A stretch of 64,000 bases of DNA from Fluviicoccus keumensis (GCF_004217445.1 NZ_SHKX01000011.1:275526-339525); one strand, 5' to 3'. Numbered from the stretch's first letter, positions 34,239 through 43,190 are shown. Program-made: numbers and translations. The notes: a model not told the origin generated them from the sequence alone.

Positions 34239-34655
34239 GTGAAGAAATTTGTTCTGTTTGCTTTGTTGGGTCTGGGCTTCATGTCGTCTGCGATGGCGGC
34301 CCAGGATGAAGCCGAAGTCATCAGCCGCATCAAGCTGGTGGGTGAAGTTTGCGTGCAGGGCAAGCCCTGTTCCGTGAAGACCCCGGTCGTGGCCGCCGCC
34401 GCTGCTCCGGCCCCGGGCGCGGCTCCCCGCTCCGGCGAGGAAATCTTCAAGGCCGTGTGTAGCGGTTGCCACGGCGCCGGTGTCATGGGCGCTCCCAAGT
34501 TCGGTACTGCCGATTGGGCTCCGCGTGTCGCCAAGGGCAAGGCCACCCTGTACCAGCACGCGCTGGGCGGTTTCAACATGATGCCCGCCAAGGGCGGCTG
34601 CGCGGTTTGCTCCGAGCAGGAAATCAAGAACGGCGTCGATTACATGGCCAAGTAA
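34239..34655 (+). CDS. Cytochrome c5-type monohaem protein
   Basis: A periplasmic electron carrier. The GTG start at 34239 has GAGG 6 nt upstream and gives a clean signal peptide (KKFVLFALLGLGFMSSAMA). Upstream in-frame sequence crosses the tRNA gene and is not coding. Seen: a Cys pair at 38 and 44, an Ala/Pro linker, the haem site CSGCH at 74-78, an NMMPAKGG segment that supplies the axial Met, and a final GGCAVC Cys pair typical of cytochrome c5. Length 138 residues. A strong terminator follows. In Pseudomonas a c5 gene lies close to rep, as here. Confidence 0.9.
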   Translation: MKKFVLFALLGLGFMSSAMAAQDEAEVISRIKLVGEVCVQGKPCSVKTPVVAAAAAPAPGAAPRSGEEIFKAVCSGCHGAGVMGAPKFGTADWAPRVAKGKATLYQHALGGFNMMPAKGGCAVCSEQEIKNGVDYMAK

Positions 34656-34667
34656 TCCGCCTGATAT

Positions 34668-34697
34668 AAAAAAACCCGCTGCGGCGGGTTTTTTTTA
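34668..34697 (+). terminator. Rho-independent terminator after cytochrome c5
   Basis: AAAAAAACCCGC pairs with GCGGGTTTTTTT around a short loop, so the A and T tracts make it bidirectional. It can also end the leftward DUF2788/rep transcript. Confidence 0.92.
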
Positions 34698-34713
34698 TGC
34701 CTGAAAACCGGGC

Positions 34714-34914
34714 TTATTTGTTGATGACAAACTGCAGCACGATCTTGATCGTATAGCCCAGAAAGCCCACGCCAAGCGCAATGAACAGTGCAAAAGTCCC
34801 CATCTTGCCCGCATTGGATTTCTTGGCCAGATCCCAGATCACGAACATCAGGAAGGCGATGAAGGCGGGAACCGCCAGGTTCATGCCCAGTTGGGTCAGC
34901 ATTTCATCGGTCAT
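34714..34914 (-). CDS. DUF2788 small membrane protein
   Basis: A 66-residue inner-membrane protein with two hydrophobic helices (about 12-28 and 40-62) separated by the family-typical WDLAKKSNAGKMGTF segment. DUF2788 proteins are common in Pseudomonadales and relatives; their function is unknown. The gene starts 12 bp after the rep stop on the same strand and is probably co-transcribed with it. Confidence 0.85.
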   Translation of the reverse strand: MTDEMLTQLGMNLAVPAFIAFLMFVIWDLAKKSNAGKMGTFALFIALGVGFLGYTIKIVLQFVINK

Positions 34915-34926
34915 GGCGGTCTCCGG

Positions 34927-36954
34927 TTATTTCAGTAGGGCGCGAAGGTTGGCGAGGTGGGCGGCTCCGATCCGTTGCTTTTCCTGAGGCGTGCGGGTGC
35001 TGGTGCGCCCGATCCATTCGATTTCCTCGTGCGGCAATTCATCCAGGAAGCGGCTGGGCATGGTGGAGCGGAAATCGCCCCCGGCCTTGCGGCGTTCGGC
35101 CAGCGTCAGCGTCAGCGTCTGCTTGGCGCGGGTGATGCCCACGTACATCAGTCGGCGTTCTTCTTCCACCGTATCGGCGTCGATGCTGTTGCGGTGCGGC
35201 AGCAGGTCTTCTTCCAGGCCGATAATGTAGACGTGCGGGTATTCCAGTCCCTTCGAGGCATGCAGCGTCAGCAATTGCACGCGGTCGCTGTCGTCTTCCT
35301 CGGCCTGCTGATCCAGCAGGTCAATCAGCACCAGCTTGCGGATTACCGCCTCGATGTTCTTGTCGTCCTCGGATTCGGCCTTGTTCAGCATGCCCTGGAT
35401 CGAGGTCAGCAAAAAGTTGATGTTCTCCAGCCGGGCTTCCGCGCCTTGCGGCGTCGGGGCCTGTTCGCGGATGTAATCCTCGAAATCAATATCGTTCAGC
35501 AGCTTGCGGATTTCCGGCACCGGCTCGGTGGTTTCCAGAATCTCGCGGGTGTGATGTTCCAGCCACTGCGCGAACTCCTGCAAGGTCACTAAGGCCTTCT
35601 TCTGGCCCAAGGCTTCGGCCAGTCCGAATTCCTGGCAGGCGGTCAGTAGCGACACGCCGCGCTGTTGCGCATAACTGGCCAATTTCTCCAGCGTGGTCGG
35701 GCCGATGCCGCGCTTCGGGGTATTGATGATGCGCAGGAAGGCGCTGTCGTCAGACGGATTGATGATCAGCCGCAGGTAGGACATCACGTCCTTGATTTCG
35801 GCGCGGGAGTAGAAGGACTGGCCGCCGGAAATCTTGTAGGGAATCTGCAGTTCGCGCAGCTGCGTTTCAATGGCCTTGGCCTGGAAGTTGCCGCGATAGA
35901 GGATGGCGTAATCCTTCCAGGTGCGGCTGTTGATCAGCTTGTGGTGAATCAGGTCGTTGGCGACGCGCTCGGCCTCGTCGCGGTCAGTGGGGCAGGTGAT
36001 GATGCGGATGCGGTCGCCCAGCCCGTGCTGGCTCCACAGCTTCTTTTCGAAGACGTGCGGGTTGTTGCCGATCACCGAGTTGGCGGCGGTCAGGATGCGC
36101 GCCATCGAGCGGTAGTTCTGTTCCAGCTTTACCACCTTCAGGTTCGGATAGTCGTGGGTCAGCTGGATCATGTTTTCCGGCTTGGCGCCGCGCCAGGCGT
36201 AGATACTCTGGTCGTCGTCGCCCACGGCGGTGAAGCGGGCGCGGGCGCCGACCAGCAGTTTCACCAGCAGGTACTGGGCGGTGTTGGTGTCCTGGTATTC
36301 GTCCACCAGCAGGTAATGCACGCGTTCCTGCCATTTCTCGCGGATGGCCTGGTTTTCCTGCAACAGGCGCGTGGGAATGGCGATCAGGTCGTCAAAGTCG
36401 ACGGCGTTATAGGCGCGCAGGTGACGCTGATAGGCTTCGTAGATTTGCGCGGCGATCAGTTCTTCATTGGTGGTGGCGACGCTGACCGCCTGCACCGGCT
36501 GGATCAGGTCGTTCTTCCAGTCGGAAATCTTCTTGATGATGAACTTCATCGCCTCCTTGCGGTCGGCGGCCGGGCTGTTTTCCTTGTGCAGCAGGTCGGC
36601 CAGCAGGCGCTGGGCGTCATCGGAATCCAGGATCGAGAAGTTCTGCTTCAGTCCGGCGGCTTCCAGTTCGTGCCGGATCATGGTCAGGCCAAGCGTGTGG
36701 AAGGTGGAAACGCTGATGCCCTGGGCGTTCTTGCCGCTCAGCAGCTTGCCGACCCGTTCCTTCATTTCCCGCGCCGCCTTGTTGGTAAAGGTGACGGCGA
36801 AAATGCGGTGCGGCTTGATACCGCATTCTTCAATCAGGTAGGCGATCTTGCGCGTAATCACGGAGGTCTTGCCGGATCCGGCGCCCGCCAGCACCAGCAA
36901 GGGGCCGTCAATGTACTTCATCGCTTCAAGTTGGCGTGGATTGAGAGTGCTCAT
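34927..36954 (-). CDS. rep: ATP-dependent DNA helicase Rep
   Basis: A superfamily 1A 3'-5' helicase that clears proteins ahead of replication forks. Seen: Walker A in AGAGSGKTSVIT near residue 20-31, TFTNKAAREM (motif Ia), VDEYQDTN (motif II), GDDDQSIYAWRGA (motif III), LEQNYRS (motif IV), LLTLHASKGLEYPHVY (motif V) and EERRLMYVGITRAK (motif VI). The 675-residue length matches Rep rather than the longer UvrD. The C-terminal tail ends in a basic, Ala/Leu-rich segment. Downstream lies the DUF2788 gene; upstream is a 169 bp gap with the SDR terminator. Confidence 0.96.
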   Translation of the reverse strand: MSTLNPRQLEAMKYIDGPLLVLAGAGSGKTSVITRKIAYLIEECGIKPHRIFAVTFTNKAAREMKERVGKLLSGKNAQGISVSTFHTLGLTMIRHELEAAGLKQNFSILDSDDAQRLLADLLHKENSPAADRKEAMKFIIKKISDWKNDLIQPVQAVSVATTNEELIAAQIYEAYQRHLRAYNAVDFDDLIAIPTRLLQENQAIREKWQERVHYLLVDEYQDTNTAQYLLVKLLVGARARFTAVGDDDQSIYAWRGAKPENMIQLTHDYPNLKVVKLEQNYRSMARILTAANSVIGNNPHVFEKKLWSQHGLGDRIRIITCPTDRDEAERVANDLIHHKLINSRTWKDYAILYRGNFQAKAIETQLRELQIPYKISGGQSFYSRAEIKDVMSYLRLIINPSDDSAFLRIINTPKRGIGPTTLEKLASYAQQRGVSLLTACQEFGLAEALGQKKALVTLQEFAQWLEHHTREILETTEPVPEIRKLLNDIDFEDYIREQAPTPQGAEARLENINFLLTSIQGMLNKAESEDDKNIEAVIRKLVLIDLLDQQAEEDDSDRVQLLTLHASKGLEYPHVYIIGLEEDLLPHRNSIDADTVEEERRLMYVGITRAKQTLTLTLAERRKAGGDFRSTMPSRFLDELPHEEIEWIGRTSTRTPQEKQRIGAAHLANLRALLK

Positions 36955-37073
36955 GAGGTTCCGGCAGGGAAGTGAGGGCGTTTCGGGAAGGTTGCGATTG
37001 TACGGTGAAGGGGGAGGGGAAACAATTGGCCGAGGCGGTGTCGGCGTCAGGATGCGACGGGTTTAACGGGAAA

Positions 37074-37103
37074 CCCCACCGGGCTGGGAGTTGACCCGGT
37101 GGA
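37074..37103 (-). terminator. Stem-loop terminator after the SDR gene
   Basis: CCACCGGG (37076-37083) pairs with CCCGGTGG (37095-37102). On the reverse strand it is followed by GGTTT, a weak U-tract, 20 bp after the SDR stop. Confidence 0.5.
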
Positions 37104-37123
37104 GGAAATTGCCGCAGGAAGAA

Positions 37124-37969
37124 TCAGCGTTTGCCCAGACGTTCCAGCAGCTTGGTGCCGATGCCCATGACATTGTCGTAATGGTTGGGCAGCAGGCGCT
37201 GCATCAGGTCCAGCACCTTGGCGTCCGGGCCGATCAGCAGGCGCTTGGTGTTCTTCTCGATGGCGCGCACGATCTGGCGGGCAGCTTCCTCGGCGGTGGT
37301 GCCGGCCATCTTGTCGAAATCGGCGGCCATCTTGCCCAGGCTGACCTGCTTGCCATTCATGTCTTCTTCAATGCGGCCGTTACGCACGATGTTGGTCTTG
37401 ATGCCGCCCGGATGCACGCAGGTCACATGGATGTGCGGGTGCGACGACTTCAGTTCCTGGCGCATGGCTTCGGTAAAGCCCTTCACCGCGAACTTGCTGG
37501 AGTTGTAGGCCGACTGGCTGGGCACGCCGATGATGCCGAAGATGCTGGAAATATTGACGATATGGCCGTCCTTTTGCGCCTTCAGGTGCGGCAGGAAGGC
37601 CTCGGTGCCATTGACGACGCCGTAGAAGTTGATGTTCATCACCCACTCGAAATCGCTGCGCTTCATGTGGTCCACGGTTTGCGCCAGCGCTACCCCGGCG
37701 TTGTTGATGATGACGTGGGCCTTGCCTAGCACGCGCTCGACATTGTCGGCGAAGGTCTGCACGGCCTTGCGGTCGGAAACGTCGACGGTGGCACTGTAGA
37801 CCTTGACGCCATGCGCACCGGCGATTTCGACGGTCTTTTGCAGGTTGTCGGCGCTGACATCGCACAGGGCGAGTTGCGAGCCTTGGGCGGCCAGTTGCAG
37901 GGCCAGGGCGCGGCCGATGCCGGAGCCCGCGCCGGTAATGACGACGACTTTGCCTTCGAGTGAGCGCAT
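37124..37969 (-). CDS. Short-chain dehydrogenase/reductase
   Basis: A classical SDR oxidoreductase. Seen: the nucleotide-binding motif TGAGSGIG at about 13-20, NNAG at about 90, ISSIFG with the catalytic Ser, and YNSSK with the catalytic Tyr and Lys, followed by the VHPGGIKTN segment after the active site. Length 281 residues; no signal peptide. The C-terminal ~60 residues extend past the core fold. The substrate cannot be predicted from sequence; acyl or acetoin-type reductases of this subgroup are common annotations. It is transcribed alone and leftward, 164 bp downstream of crcB. Confidence 0.85.
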   Translation of the reverse strand: MRSLEGKVVVITGAGSGIGRALALQLAAQGSQLALCDVSADNLQKTVEIAGAHGVKVYSATVDVSDRKAVQTFADNVERVLGKAHVIINNAGVALAQTVDHMKRSDFEWVMNINFYGVVNGTEAFLPHLKAQKDGHIVNISSIFGIIGVPSQSAYNSSKFAVKGFTEAMRQELKSSHPHIHVTCVHPGGIKTNIVRNGRIEEDMNGKQVSLGKMAADFDKMAGTTAEEAARQIVRAIEKNTKRLLIGPDAKVLDLMQRLLPNHYDNVMGIGTKLLERLGKR

Positions 37970-38085
37970 GGTTATTCCTCTTGTCCGGGGATTGTTATGG
38001 GGTTTGGACTCTCGTCCAACTTATCGGGAAAGGGGCGGGGTGGCAAGGGTCATTGAAGGACGATCGGGTTGTCATTCGAGGCCAC

Positions 38086-38109
38086 GTCAGGGCGTTATTC
38101 CGCCCTGAC
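38086..38109 (-). terminator. Perfect stem-loop downstream of crcB
   Basis: GTCAGGGCG (38086-38094) pairs with CGCCCTGAC (38101-38109) around a 6-nt loop, 25 bp after the crcB stop. There is no T-run, so termination is likely but not certain. Confidence 0.45.
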
Positions 38110-38133
38110 GGTGATTTCGAAGTAAATTGGGAT

Positions 38134-38511
38134 TTATTTGAGGGCGCTGACCGTCGCCATGCCCAGCACCGTCATCAGCAGCGAGCCGCCGACATGCAGC
38201 CCGATCGCCAGCAGCATGGCGCCAAACCGTTCCGCCTGCAGCAAGGTGACCACTTCCGCCGAAAACGTCGAAAACGTAGTCAGCCCGCCCAGGAATCCGG
38301 TCACGATCAGCAAGCGCCACAGCGGCGACAAATCGGTCAACAGGGCGAATACCGCCACCGCCACGCCGATCAGATAACCGCCGATCAGGTTGGCCGCCAG
38401 CGTCCCCAAGGGGACCGTGGGCGTCAGCGCGTTTAGCCACAGGCCCAATTGCCAGCGGCAGATCGCTCCCAACGCGGCGCCGCCGCCAATGGCAATCAGT
38501 TGATAAAACAT
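38134..38511 (-). CDS. crcB: Fluoride ion channel CrcB/FluC
   Basis: A small dual-topology inner-membrane channel that exports toxic fluoride. Seen: 125 residues, four hydrophobic segments, GAICRWQLG near the N terminus, NLIGGYLIG in the second helix, and the polar-track motif GGLTTFSTFSAE that lines the pore. It diverges from gcvT across an 83 bp gap. I see no fluoride riboswitch in that gap. Confidence 0.93.
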   Translation of the reverse strand: MFYQLIAIGGGAALGAICRWQLGLWLNALTPTVPLGTLAANLIGGYLIGVAVAVFALLTDLSPLWRLLIVTGFLGGLTTFSTFSAEVVTLLQAERFGAMLLAIGLHVGGSLLMTVLGMATVSALK

Positions 38512-38552
38512 GGAAAACCCCGTTTGTTCATCGCCTGCCGGTAGTCTGGAAT

Positions 38553-38577
38553 GGCCTGAACATGTAAAATGCAGGCC
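38553..38577 (+). promoter_or_regulatory. Possible gcvT promoter/operator in the crcB-gcvT gap
   Basis: An inverted repeat GGCCTG (38553-38558) and CAGGCC (38572-38577) flanks a TAAAAT -10-like box (38565-38570). Such an arrangement could be a repressor operator over the promoter. No convincing -35 box is seen. Confidence 0.35.
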
Positions 38578-38594
38578 GCATTTCCGGAGGCGTT

Positions 38595-39683
38595 ATGGGA
38601 CTCAAGACCGCACTTTATCACGAACATTTGGCCCTGAACGCCCGCATGGTGGATTTTGGCGGCTGGGACATGCCCGTCCAGTACACCTCGGTGCTGACCG
38701 AACATCATGCCGTGCGCCGCGAGGCTGGCATGTTCGATGTGTCGCACATGACTTTTGTCGATGTCACCGGCCCCGACGCCAAGGCCTACCTGCAAAAGCT
38801 GCTGGCCAACGACGTCGCCCGCCTGATCTTGCCCGGCAAGGCGCTGTATTCCGCCATGCTCAACCCGCAGGGCGGCGTCATCGACGACCTGATTGTCTAC
38901 GCCCCGACCGAGGCCAACCCGGACCTGTGGCGCGTCATCGTCAACTGTGGCACCCACGACAAGGACCTGGCCTGGATGCAGGCGCAGGCCGCCAGTTTCC
39001 GCGTCTCGATCAACGAACGCACTGATCTGGCCATGATCGCCGTGCAGGGCCCCAAGGCCAACGCTATCGTCGGTCAGGTGCTGGGCGAGGAAGCCTCCGC
39101 GCTGATCGCCGGTCTGAAAGTCTTTCAGGGCAAGGAATTTCGCAACGACTGGTTTATCGCCCGCACCGGCTATACCGGGGAAGAAGGCGTGGAGATGCTG
39201 GTGCCGGAGGCGGAAATCACCGGCTTCTGGCAACAGCTGCTGGCCGCCGGGGTGACCGCTTGCGGTCTGGGCGCGCGCGATACGCTGCGTCTGGAAGCCG
39301 GGATGAACCTCTACGGCCACGAGATGGACGACAACGTGTCGCCGCTGGTCGCCAACATGGCGTGGACCATTGCCTGGGATCACGACTTCATTGGCAAGGA
39401 ACCCATCCTGGCCGAGAAGAACGCCGGGGTTGCGCAGCAACTGGTCGGCCTGATCCTGCAGGACAAGGGCGTGTTGCGCGCCGAACAGAAAGTGATTGTC
39501 GAAGGCGTCGGGGAGGGCATCACCACCTCCGGCACCTTCTCGCCGACCCTGGAAAAGTCGATTGCGCTGGCGCGCGTGCCCGCCGGTGACTTTACGCAGG
39601 TGCAGGTGGAAATCCGCGGCAAGAAGCTGGCCGCGACCGTCGTCAAACCGCCCTTTGTCCGCAACGGCAAGGCGCTGGTTTAA
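38595..39683 (+). CDS. gcvT: Glycine cleavage system T protein (aminomethyltransferase)
   Basis: GcvT transfers the aminomethyl group from lipoylated GcvH to tetrahydrofolate, giving methylene-THF and ammonia. Seen: 362 residues, LYHEHLALNARMVDFGGWDMPVQY at the start (folate-side segment, shown here in its family context), HMTFVDVTGPDA, ARTGYTGEEGVEML, GLGARDTLRLEAGMNLYG with the catalytic Asp/Arg region, and a GTFSPTLEKSIALA C-terminal block. It is first in the gcvT-gcvH-gcvPA-gcvPB operon, with CCGGAGG just upstream of the start. Confidence 0.96.
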   Translation: MGLKTALYHEHLALNARMVDFGGWDMPVQYTSVLTEHHAVRREAGMFDVSHMTFVDVTGPDAKAYLQKLLANDVARLILPGKALYSAMLNPQGGVIDDLIVYAPTEANPDLWRVIVNCGTHDKDLAWMQAQAASFRVSINERTDLAMIAVQGPKANAIVGQVLGEEASALIAGLKVFQGKEFRNDWFIARTGYTGEEGVEMLVPEAEITGFWQQLLAAGVTACGLGARDTLRLEAGMNLYGHEMDDNVSPLVANMAWTIAWDHDFIGKEPILAEKNAGVAQQLVGLILQDKGVLRAEQKVIVEGVGEGITTSGTFSPTLEKSIALARVPAGDFTQVQVEIRGKKLAATVVKPPFVRNGKALV

Positions 39684-39737
39684 GTTTTCATTATCGGGGC
39701 GCACCGGCCAGTGCGTCCGACTTCAAGCGAGAAAATC

Positions 39738-40127
39738 ATGAGCAATACTCCCAGCGATCTGAAATACGCCAGCAGCCACGAATGGGCCCGCCTGGACGGC
39801 GATGTGGTCACCGTCGGCATTACCGATCATGCCCAGGAAGCCTTGGGCGACCTGGTGTACGTGGAGTTGCCGGATGTCGGCGATACTGTTGCCGCGGGTG
39901 ACGAAGCCGGTGTCGTGGAATCGGTGAAGGCCGCTTCCGACATCTATGCTCCGGTCTCCGGTGAAATCATTGCCGTCAACGAAGCGCTGGGCGATACCCC
40001 GGAAATCATCAACACCGACCCGTACAACGAAGGCTGGATCTACAAGATCCGTGTCTCCGACGTTTCCGAACTGGACAATCTGATGTCCGGCGAAGAATAC
40101 GATGCCCAGGTAGCCACCGAGCATTAA
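39738..40127 (+). CDS. gcvH: Glycine cleavage system H protein
   Basis: GcvH carries the lipoyl arm that shuttles intermediates between the P, T and L proteins. Seen: 129 residues from the ATG at 39738, HEWAR near residue 14, and ESVKAASD with the lipoylation Lys at residue 64. The C-terminal NTDPYNEGWIYKIR matches the family. Upstream in-frame codons to 39711 lack homology. It lies 54 bp after gcvT; the L protein gene is not in the window. Confidence 0.97.
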   Translation: MSNTPSDLKYASSHEWARLDGDVVTVGITDHAQEALGDLVYVELPDVGDTVAAGDEAGVVESVKAASDIYAPVSGEIIAVNEALGDTPEIINTDPYNEGWIYKIRVSDVSELDNLMSGEEYDAQVATEH

Positions 40128-40138
40128 CTCGCTTCATC

Positions 40139-40262
40139 TCCCTCTCCCCTTGTGGGAGAGGGCCGGGGAGAGGGGTGCGGAAAGCTGCTTGAACATTCTG
40201 CAAGTTTGAGCCTCCGCAGTACTCCTCTCCCTAACCCTCCCCAACACGGGGGAGGGAACTTG
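40139..40262. repeat. Intergenic CCCTCTCCC-type inverted-repeat element
   Basis: Between gcvH and gcvPA, two hairpin-forming arms rich in CCCTCTCCC/GGGAGAGGG face each other: CCCTCTCCCCTTGTGGGAGAGGG-like sequence at the left and CCTCCCC...GGGGGAGG at the right. This is the look of the dispersed palindromic elements common between genes in GC-rich proteobacteria. Strong structure here may lower gcvPA/gcvPB expression relative to gcvTH. Confidence 0.7.
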
Positions 40263-40288
40263 TTCCCCTAGCTTATACGAGCCTGTCC

Positions 40289-41656
40289 ATGCCCTTCATT
40301 CCCCATACCGAAGCCGATGTGAGCGCCATGCTCCAGTCCATCGGCGCCAGCCGACTGGATGATCTCTTCGATGAGATTCCGGCCCACTTGCGCTGCCAGC
40401 CCCTGAACGCCATCCCCGATGGCCTGAGCGAAATGGATGCGCTGCGACGGATGACGGATCGCAGCAACCAGGACGCCGGGGCGCTGTGCTTCCTGGGTGC
40501 GGGCGCGTATGAGCACCACATTCCCGCTGCTGTCTGGGACGTGGTGGGGCGCGGCGAGTTCATGACCGCCTACACGCCGTATCAGGCGGAAGCCTCGCAG
40601 GGTACCCTGCAGGTGATCTACGAATTCCAGAGCATGATGGCGCACCTGACCGGCATGGACGTGAGCAACGCCTCCGTTTATGACGGCGCGTCCGGTCTGG
40701 CCGAAGCGGCGCTGATGGCCGTTCGCGCCCACCGCAAGTCGAAGAGCCGCCGCATCCTGATGCCGCGCACCGTGTCGCCGCTGTACCGCGAGGCGGTCAA
40801 GGCCATCGTCGAGATGCAGGGCATCGAACTGGTCGAGCTGGATTATGACCGCCAGGAAGGCAAGATCGATCCCGCCAGCCTGCAAGCCTATGAAGGCCAG
40901 GATTTCACGGCGCTGGTCATTCCCTTCCCCAATTTCTTCGGCGTGCTGGAAGACGTGGACGCGCTGACGCGCTGGGCGGAAGCCAATAATGTGCTGACCA
41001 TTGCCGTCGTCAACCCGATGGCGCTGTCGATCCTGACACCGCCGGGCGAGTGGGGTGGCAAGGGCGCGGATATCGTCGTGGGCGAAGGCCAGCCTTTCGG
41101 CATTCCTTTGTCCTCCGGCGGTCCGTACGTCGGTTTCCTCTGCTGCAAGCAGGAGCATGTGCGCCAGATGCCGGGCCGAATCATCGGTCGCACCGTCGAT
41201 CTGGAAGGCAAGCCCGGTTTCGTGCTGACGCTGCAAGCGCGCGAACAGCACATCCGTCGCGCCAAGGCGACCTCGAACATCTGCACCAACCAGGGTTTGG
41301 CGATGACTGCCGCCACCATCTACCTCAGCCTGATGGGCTCGGAAGGCATCGAGCGCGTGGCGCTGGCCAGCCACAATAACCTGCAGGCGCTGGCGCAGCA
41401 GGCGGCTGGCGTTGCCGGAGTGGGCCGTCCCTTCGCCGGTGCGACTTTCCATGAAAGCGTTCTGAGCCTGCCCAAGCCCGCCGCCGGGGTGCTGGCAGCG
41501 ATGGCCGATCAGGGCGTGCTCGGCGGTCTGGACCTGTCGCCGTATTACCCGGAGCTGGGCAACGCCCTGCTGGTGTGCGCCACCGAAACCAAGAACGCCG
41601 CTGACCTGCAGAAGTACGTGCAGGTTCTTGAAACTGCCCTGGCCCGTGCGGAGTAA
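40289..41656 (+). CDS. gcvPA: Glycine dehydrogenase (decarboxylating) subunit 1, GcvPA
   Basis: This is the N-terminal half-enzyme of the pyridoxal-phosphate-dependent P protein, which decarboxylates glycine and passes the aminomethyl group to GcvH. Seen in 455 residues: FIPHTEADVSAML at the start, FLGAGAYEHHIPA, TAYTPYQAEASQGTLQ, NASVYDGASGLAEA, VGEGQPFGIPLSSGGPYVGF, and REQHIRRAKATSNICTNQ-type sequence near residue 320. It works only as a complex with GcvPB, encoded 4 bp downstream. The split form contrasts with the fused GcvP of Pseudomonas and E. coli. Confidence 0.96.
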   Translation: MPFIPHTEADVSAMLQSIGASRLDDLFDEIPAHLRCQPLNAIPDGLSEMDALRRMTDRSNQDAGALCFLGAGAYEHHIPAAVWDVVGRGEFMTAYTPYQAEASQGTLQVIYEFQSMMAHLTGMDVSNASVYDGASGLAEAALMAVRAHRKSKSRRILMPRTVSPLYREAVKAIVEMQGIELVELDYDRQEGKIDPASLQAYEGQDFTALVIPFPNFFGVLEDVDALTRWAEANNVLTIAVVNPMALSILTPPGEWGGKGADIVVGEGQPFGIPLSSGGPYVGFLCCKQEHVRQMPGRIIGRTVDLEGKPGFVLTLQAREQHIRRAKATSNICTNQGLAMTAATIYLSLMGSEGIERVALASHNNLQALAQQAAGVAGVGRPFAGATFHESVLSLPKPAAGVLAAMADQGVLGGLDLSPYYPELGNALLVCATETKNAADLQKYVQVLETALARAE

Positions 41657-41660
41657 GACC

Positions 41661-43121
41661 ATGACCCTGATTTTTGAACGTTCCGAACCCGGTCGTCGCG
41701 CTACCGCCCAGGCCCCCGTGGTCCGTCAGGACGCCGTGGCGCTGCCCGCCAACCTGCGCCGCAAGCAACCCGCGCTGCTGCCGCAAGCTTCCGAAATGCA
41801 GGTGGTGCGTCACTACACCAACCTGTCGCGCAAGAACTTCAGCATCGATACCCAGTTCTATCCGCTGGGTTCCTGCACCATGAAGTACAACCCCCGCGGC
41901 GCGCACAAGGCGGCGATGATGCCCGGCTTCCTTGGCCGTCACCCGCTGGCCCCGGCGTCGCACTCGCAAGGCTTTCTCGCCTGCATGTACGACCTGCAGG
42001 AAGTGCTGAAGGAAGTGACCGGTATGAAGGGTGTGTCGCTGACGCCCGCCGCCGGCGCCCAGGGTGAGTTCGCCGGGGTGGCGATGATCCGCGCCTACCA
42101 CCTGTCGCGCAACGATCTCGCCCGTACTGAAATGCTGATTCCCTCGACCGCTCACGGCACCAATCCCGCCACGGCGGTGATGTGCGGCTACACCGTGCGT
42201 GAAATCCCGGTGATGGCGAATGGCGACGTCGATCTGGAAGCGTTGAAGGCTGCCGTCGGTCCGCAAACCGCCGGCCTGATGATGACCAATCCCTCGACCT
42301 GCGGCGTCTTCGACCAGCAGATCGACCAGATCGCCCTGATTGTCCACGATGCGGGCGGCCTGTTGTACTACGACGGTGCCAACCTCAACGCCATTCTCGG
42401 CAAGGTGCGTCCCGGCGACATGGGCTTCGACGTGCTGCACATGAACCTGCACAAGACCTTCGCCACCCCGCACGGCGGCGGCGGTCCGGGTGCGGGTCCG
42501 GTCGGTGTCGGCGAGCGCCTGCTGCCGTTCCTGCCGACGCCGATTGTCGGCAAGGAAGATGACGGCCGGTACCGCTGGCTGGATCACAACGACCTGCCGC
42601 AAAGCATCGGCCACCTGCATGCCTTCATGGGTAATGCCGGGGTGCTGTTGCGCGCCTACTTCTACGCGCTGGTGCTGGGCCGTGAAGGTTTGCACCGGGT
42701 CGGTGAATATTCGACGCTGAACGCCAACTACATGATGAAGCGCCTCGAAGCCGCCGGTTTCCAGCTGGCGTACCCGGAGCGTCGCGGTTCGCACGAGTTC
42801 ATCATCACCTTCGCCAAGGAAGCCAAGACCCTGGGCGTGTCGGCGATGGATATCGCCAAGCGCCTGCTGGACTACGGCTACCATGCGCCGACCACCTACT
42901 TCCCGCTGCTGGTGCCGGAATGCTTCCTGATCGAGCCGACCGAAACCGAGGCCCCCGACGAGCTGGACGGTTTCATCGCCGCGCTGGTGAAGATTCTGGA
43001 CGAAGCCCGCACCGAGCCGGAACTGGTCAAGGGCGCGCCGCACACCATGCCGGTGCGCCGTCTGGATGATGTCCGCGCCGCGCGCGAACTGGATCTGGTG
43101 TATCGTCCGGTCAACGGCTAA
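41661..43121 (+). CDS. gcvPB: Glycine dehydrogenase (decarboxylating) subunit 2, GcvPB
   Basis: This is the C-terminal half-enzyme of the P protein and carries the cofactor Lys. Seen: FYPLGSCTMKYNP, AGAQGEFAGVAMIRAYH, STAHGTNPATAVMCGY, YYDGANLNAILGKVRPGDMG, and MNLHKTFATPHGGGGPGAG with the PLP-binding Lys. The start is the ATG at 41661, directly after the gcvPA stop, giving 486 residues. A terminator hairpin follows before rlmI. With gcvT and gcvH this completes the glycine cleavage set except for the shared lipoamide dehydrogenase. Confidence 0.97.
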   Translation: MTLIFERSEPGRRATAQAPVVRQDAVALPANLRRKQPALLPQASEMQVVRHYTNLSRKNFSIDTQFYPLGSCTMKYNPRGAHKAAMMPGFLGRHPLAPASHSQGFLACMYDLQEVLKEVTGMKGVSLTPAAGAQGEFAGVAMIRAYHLSRNDLARTEMLIPSTAHGTNPATAVMCGYTVREIPVMANGDVDLEALKAAVGPQTAGLMMTNPSTCGVFDQQIDQIALIVHDAGGLLYYDGANLNAILGKVRPGDMGFDVLHMNLHKTFATPHGGGGPGAGPVGVGERLLPFLPTPIVGKEDDGRYRWLDHNDLPQSIGHLHAFMGNAGVLLRAYFYALVLGREGLHRVGEYSTLNANYMMKRLEAAGFQLAYPERRGSHEFIITFAKEAKTLGVSAMDIAKRLLDYGYHAPTTYFPLLVPECFLIEPTETEAPDELDGFIAALVKILDEARTEPELVKGAPHTMPVRRLDDVRAARELDLVYRPVNG

Positions 43122-43142
43122 GCGTCAACGGTTTTACCCAAG

Positions 43143-43177
43143 GCAAGGGCGCGGCGGAAGTTGCGCCCTTTGCTTTT
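43143..43177 (+). terminator. Rho-independent terminator after gcvPB
   Basis: GCAAGGGCGC pairs with GCGCCCTTTGC (one bulge) and is followed by TTTTA. It ends the gcv operon just before the rlmI ribosome-binding site. Confidence 0.75.
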
Positions 43178-43190
43178 ATCAGGAGTCACC

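Noticed and set aside
38512..38594. Possible fluoride or glycine riboswitch between crcB and gcvT
   Set aside because: The 83 bp gap is too short for a glycine riboswitch plus promoter. I could not find the conserved fluoride-riboswitch core on either strand.
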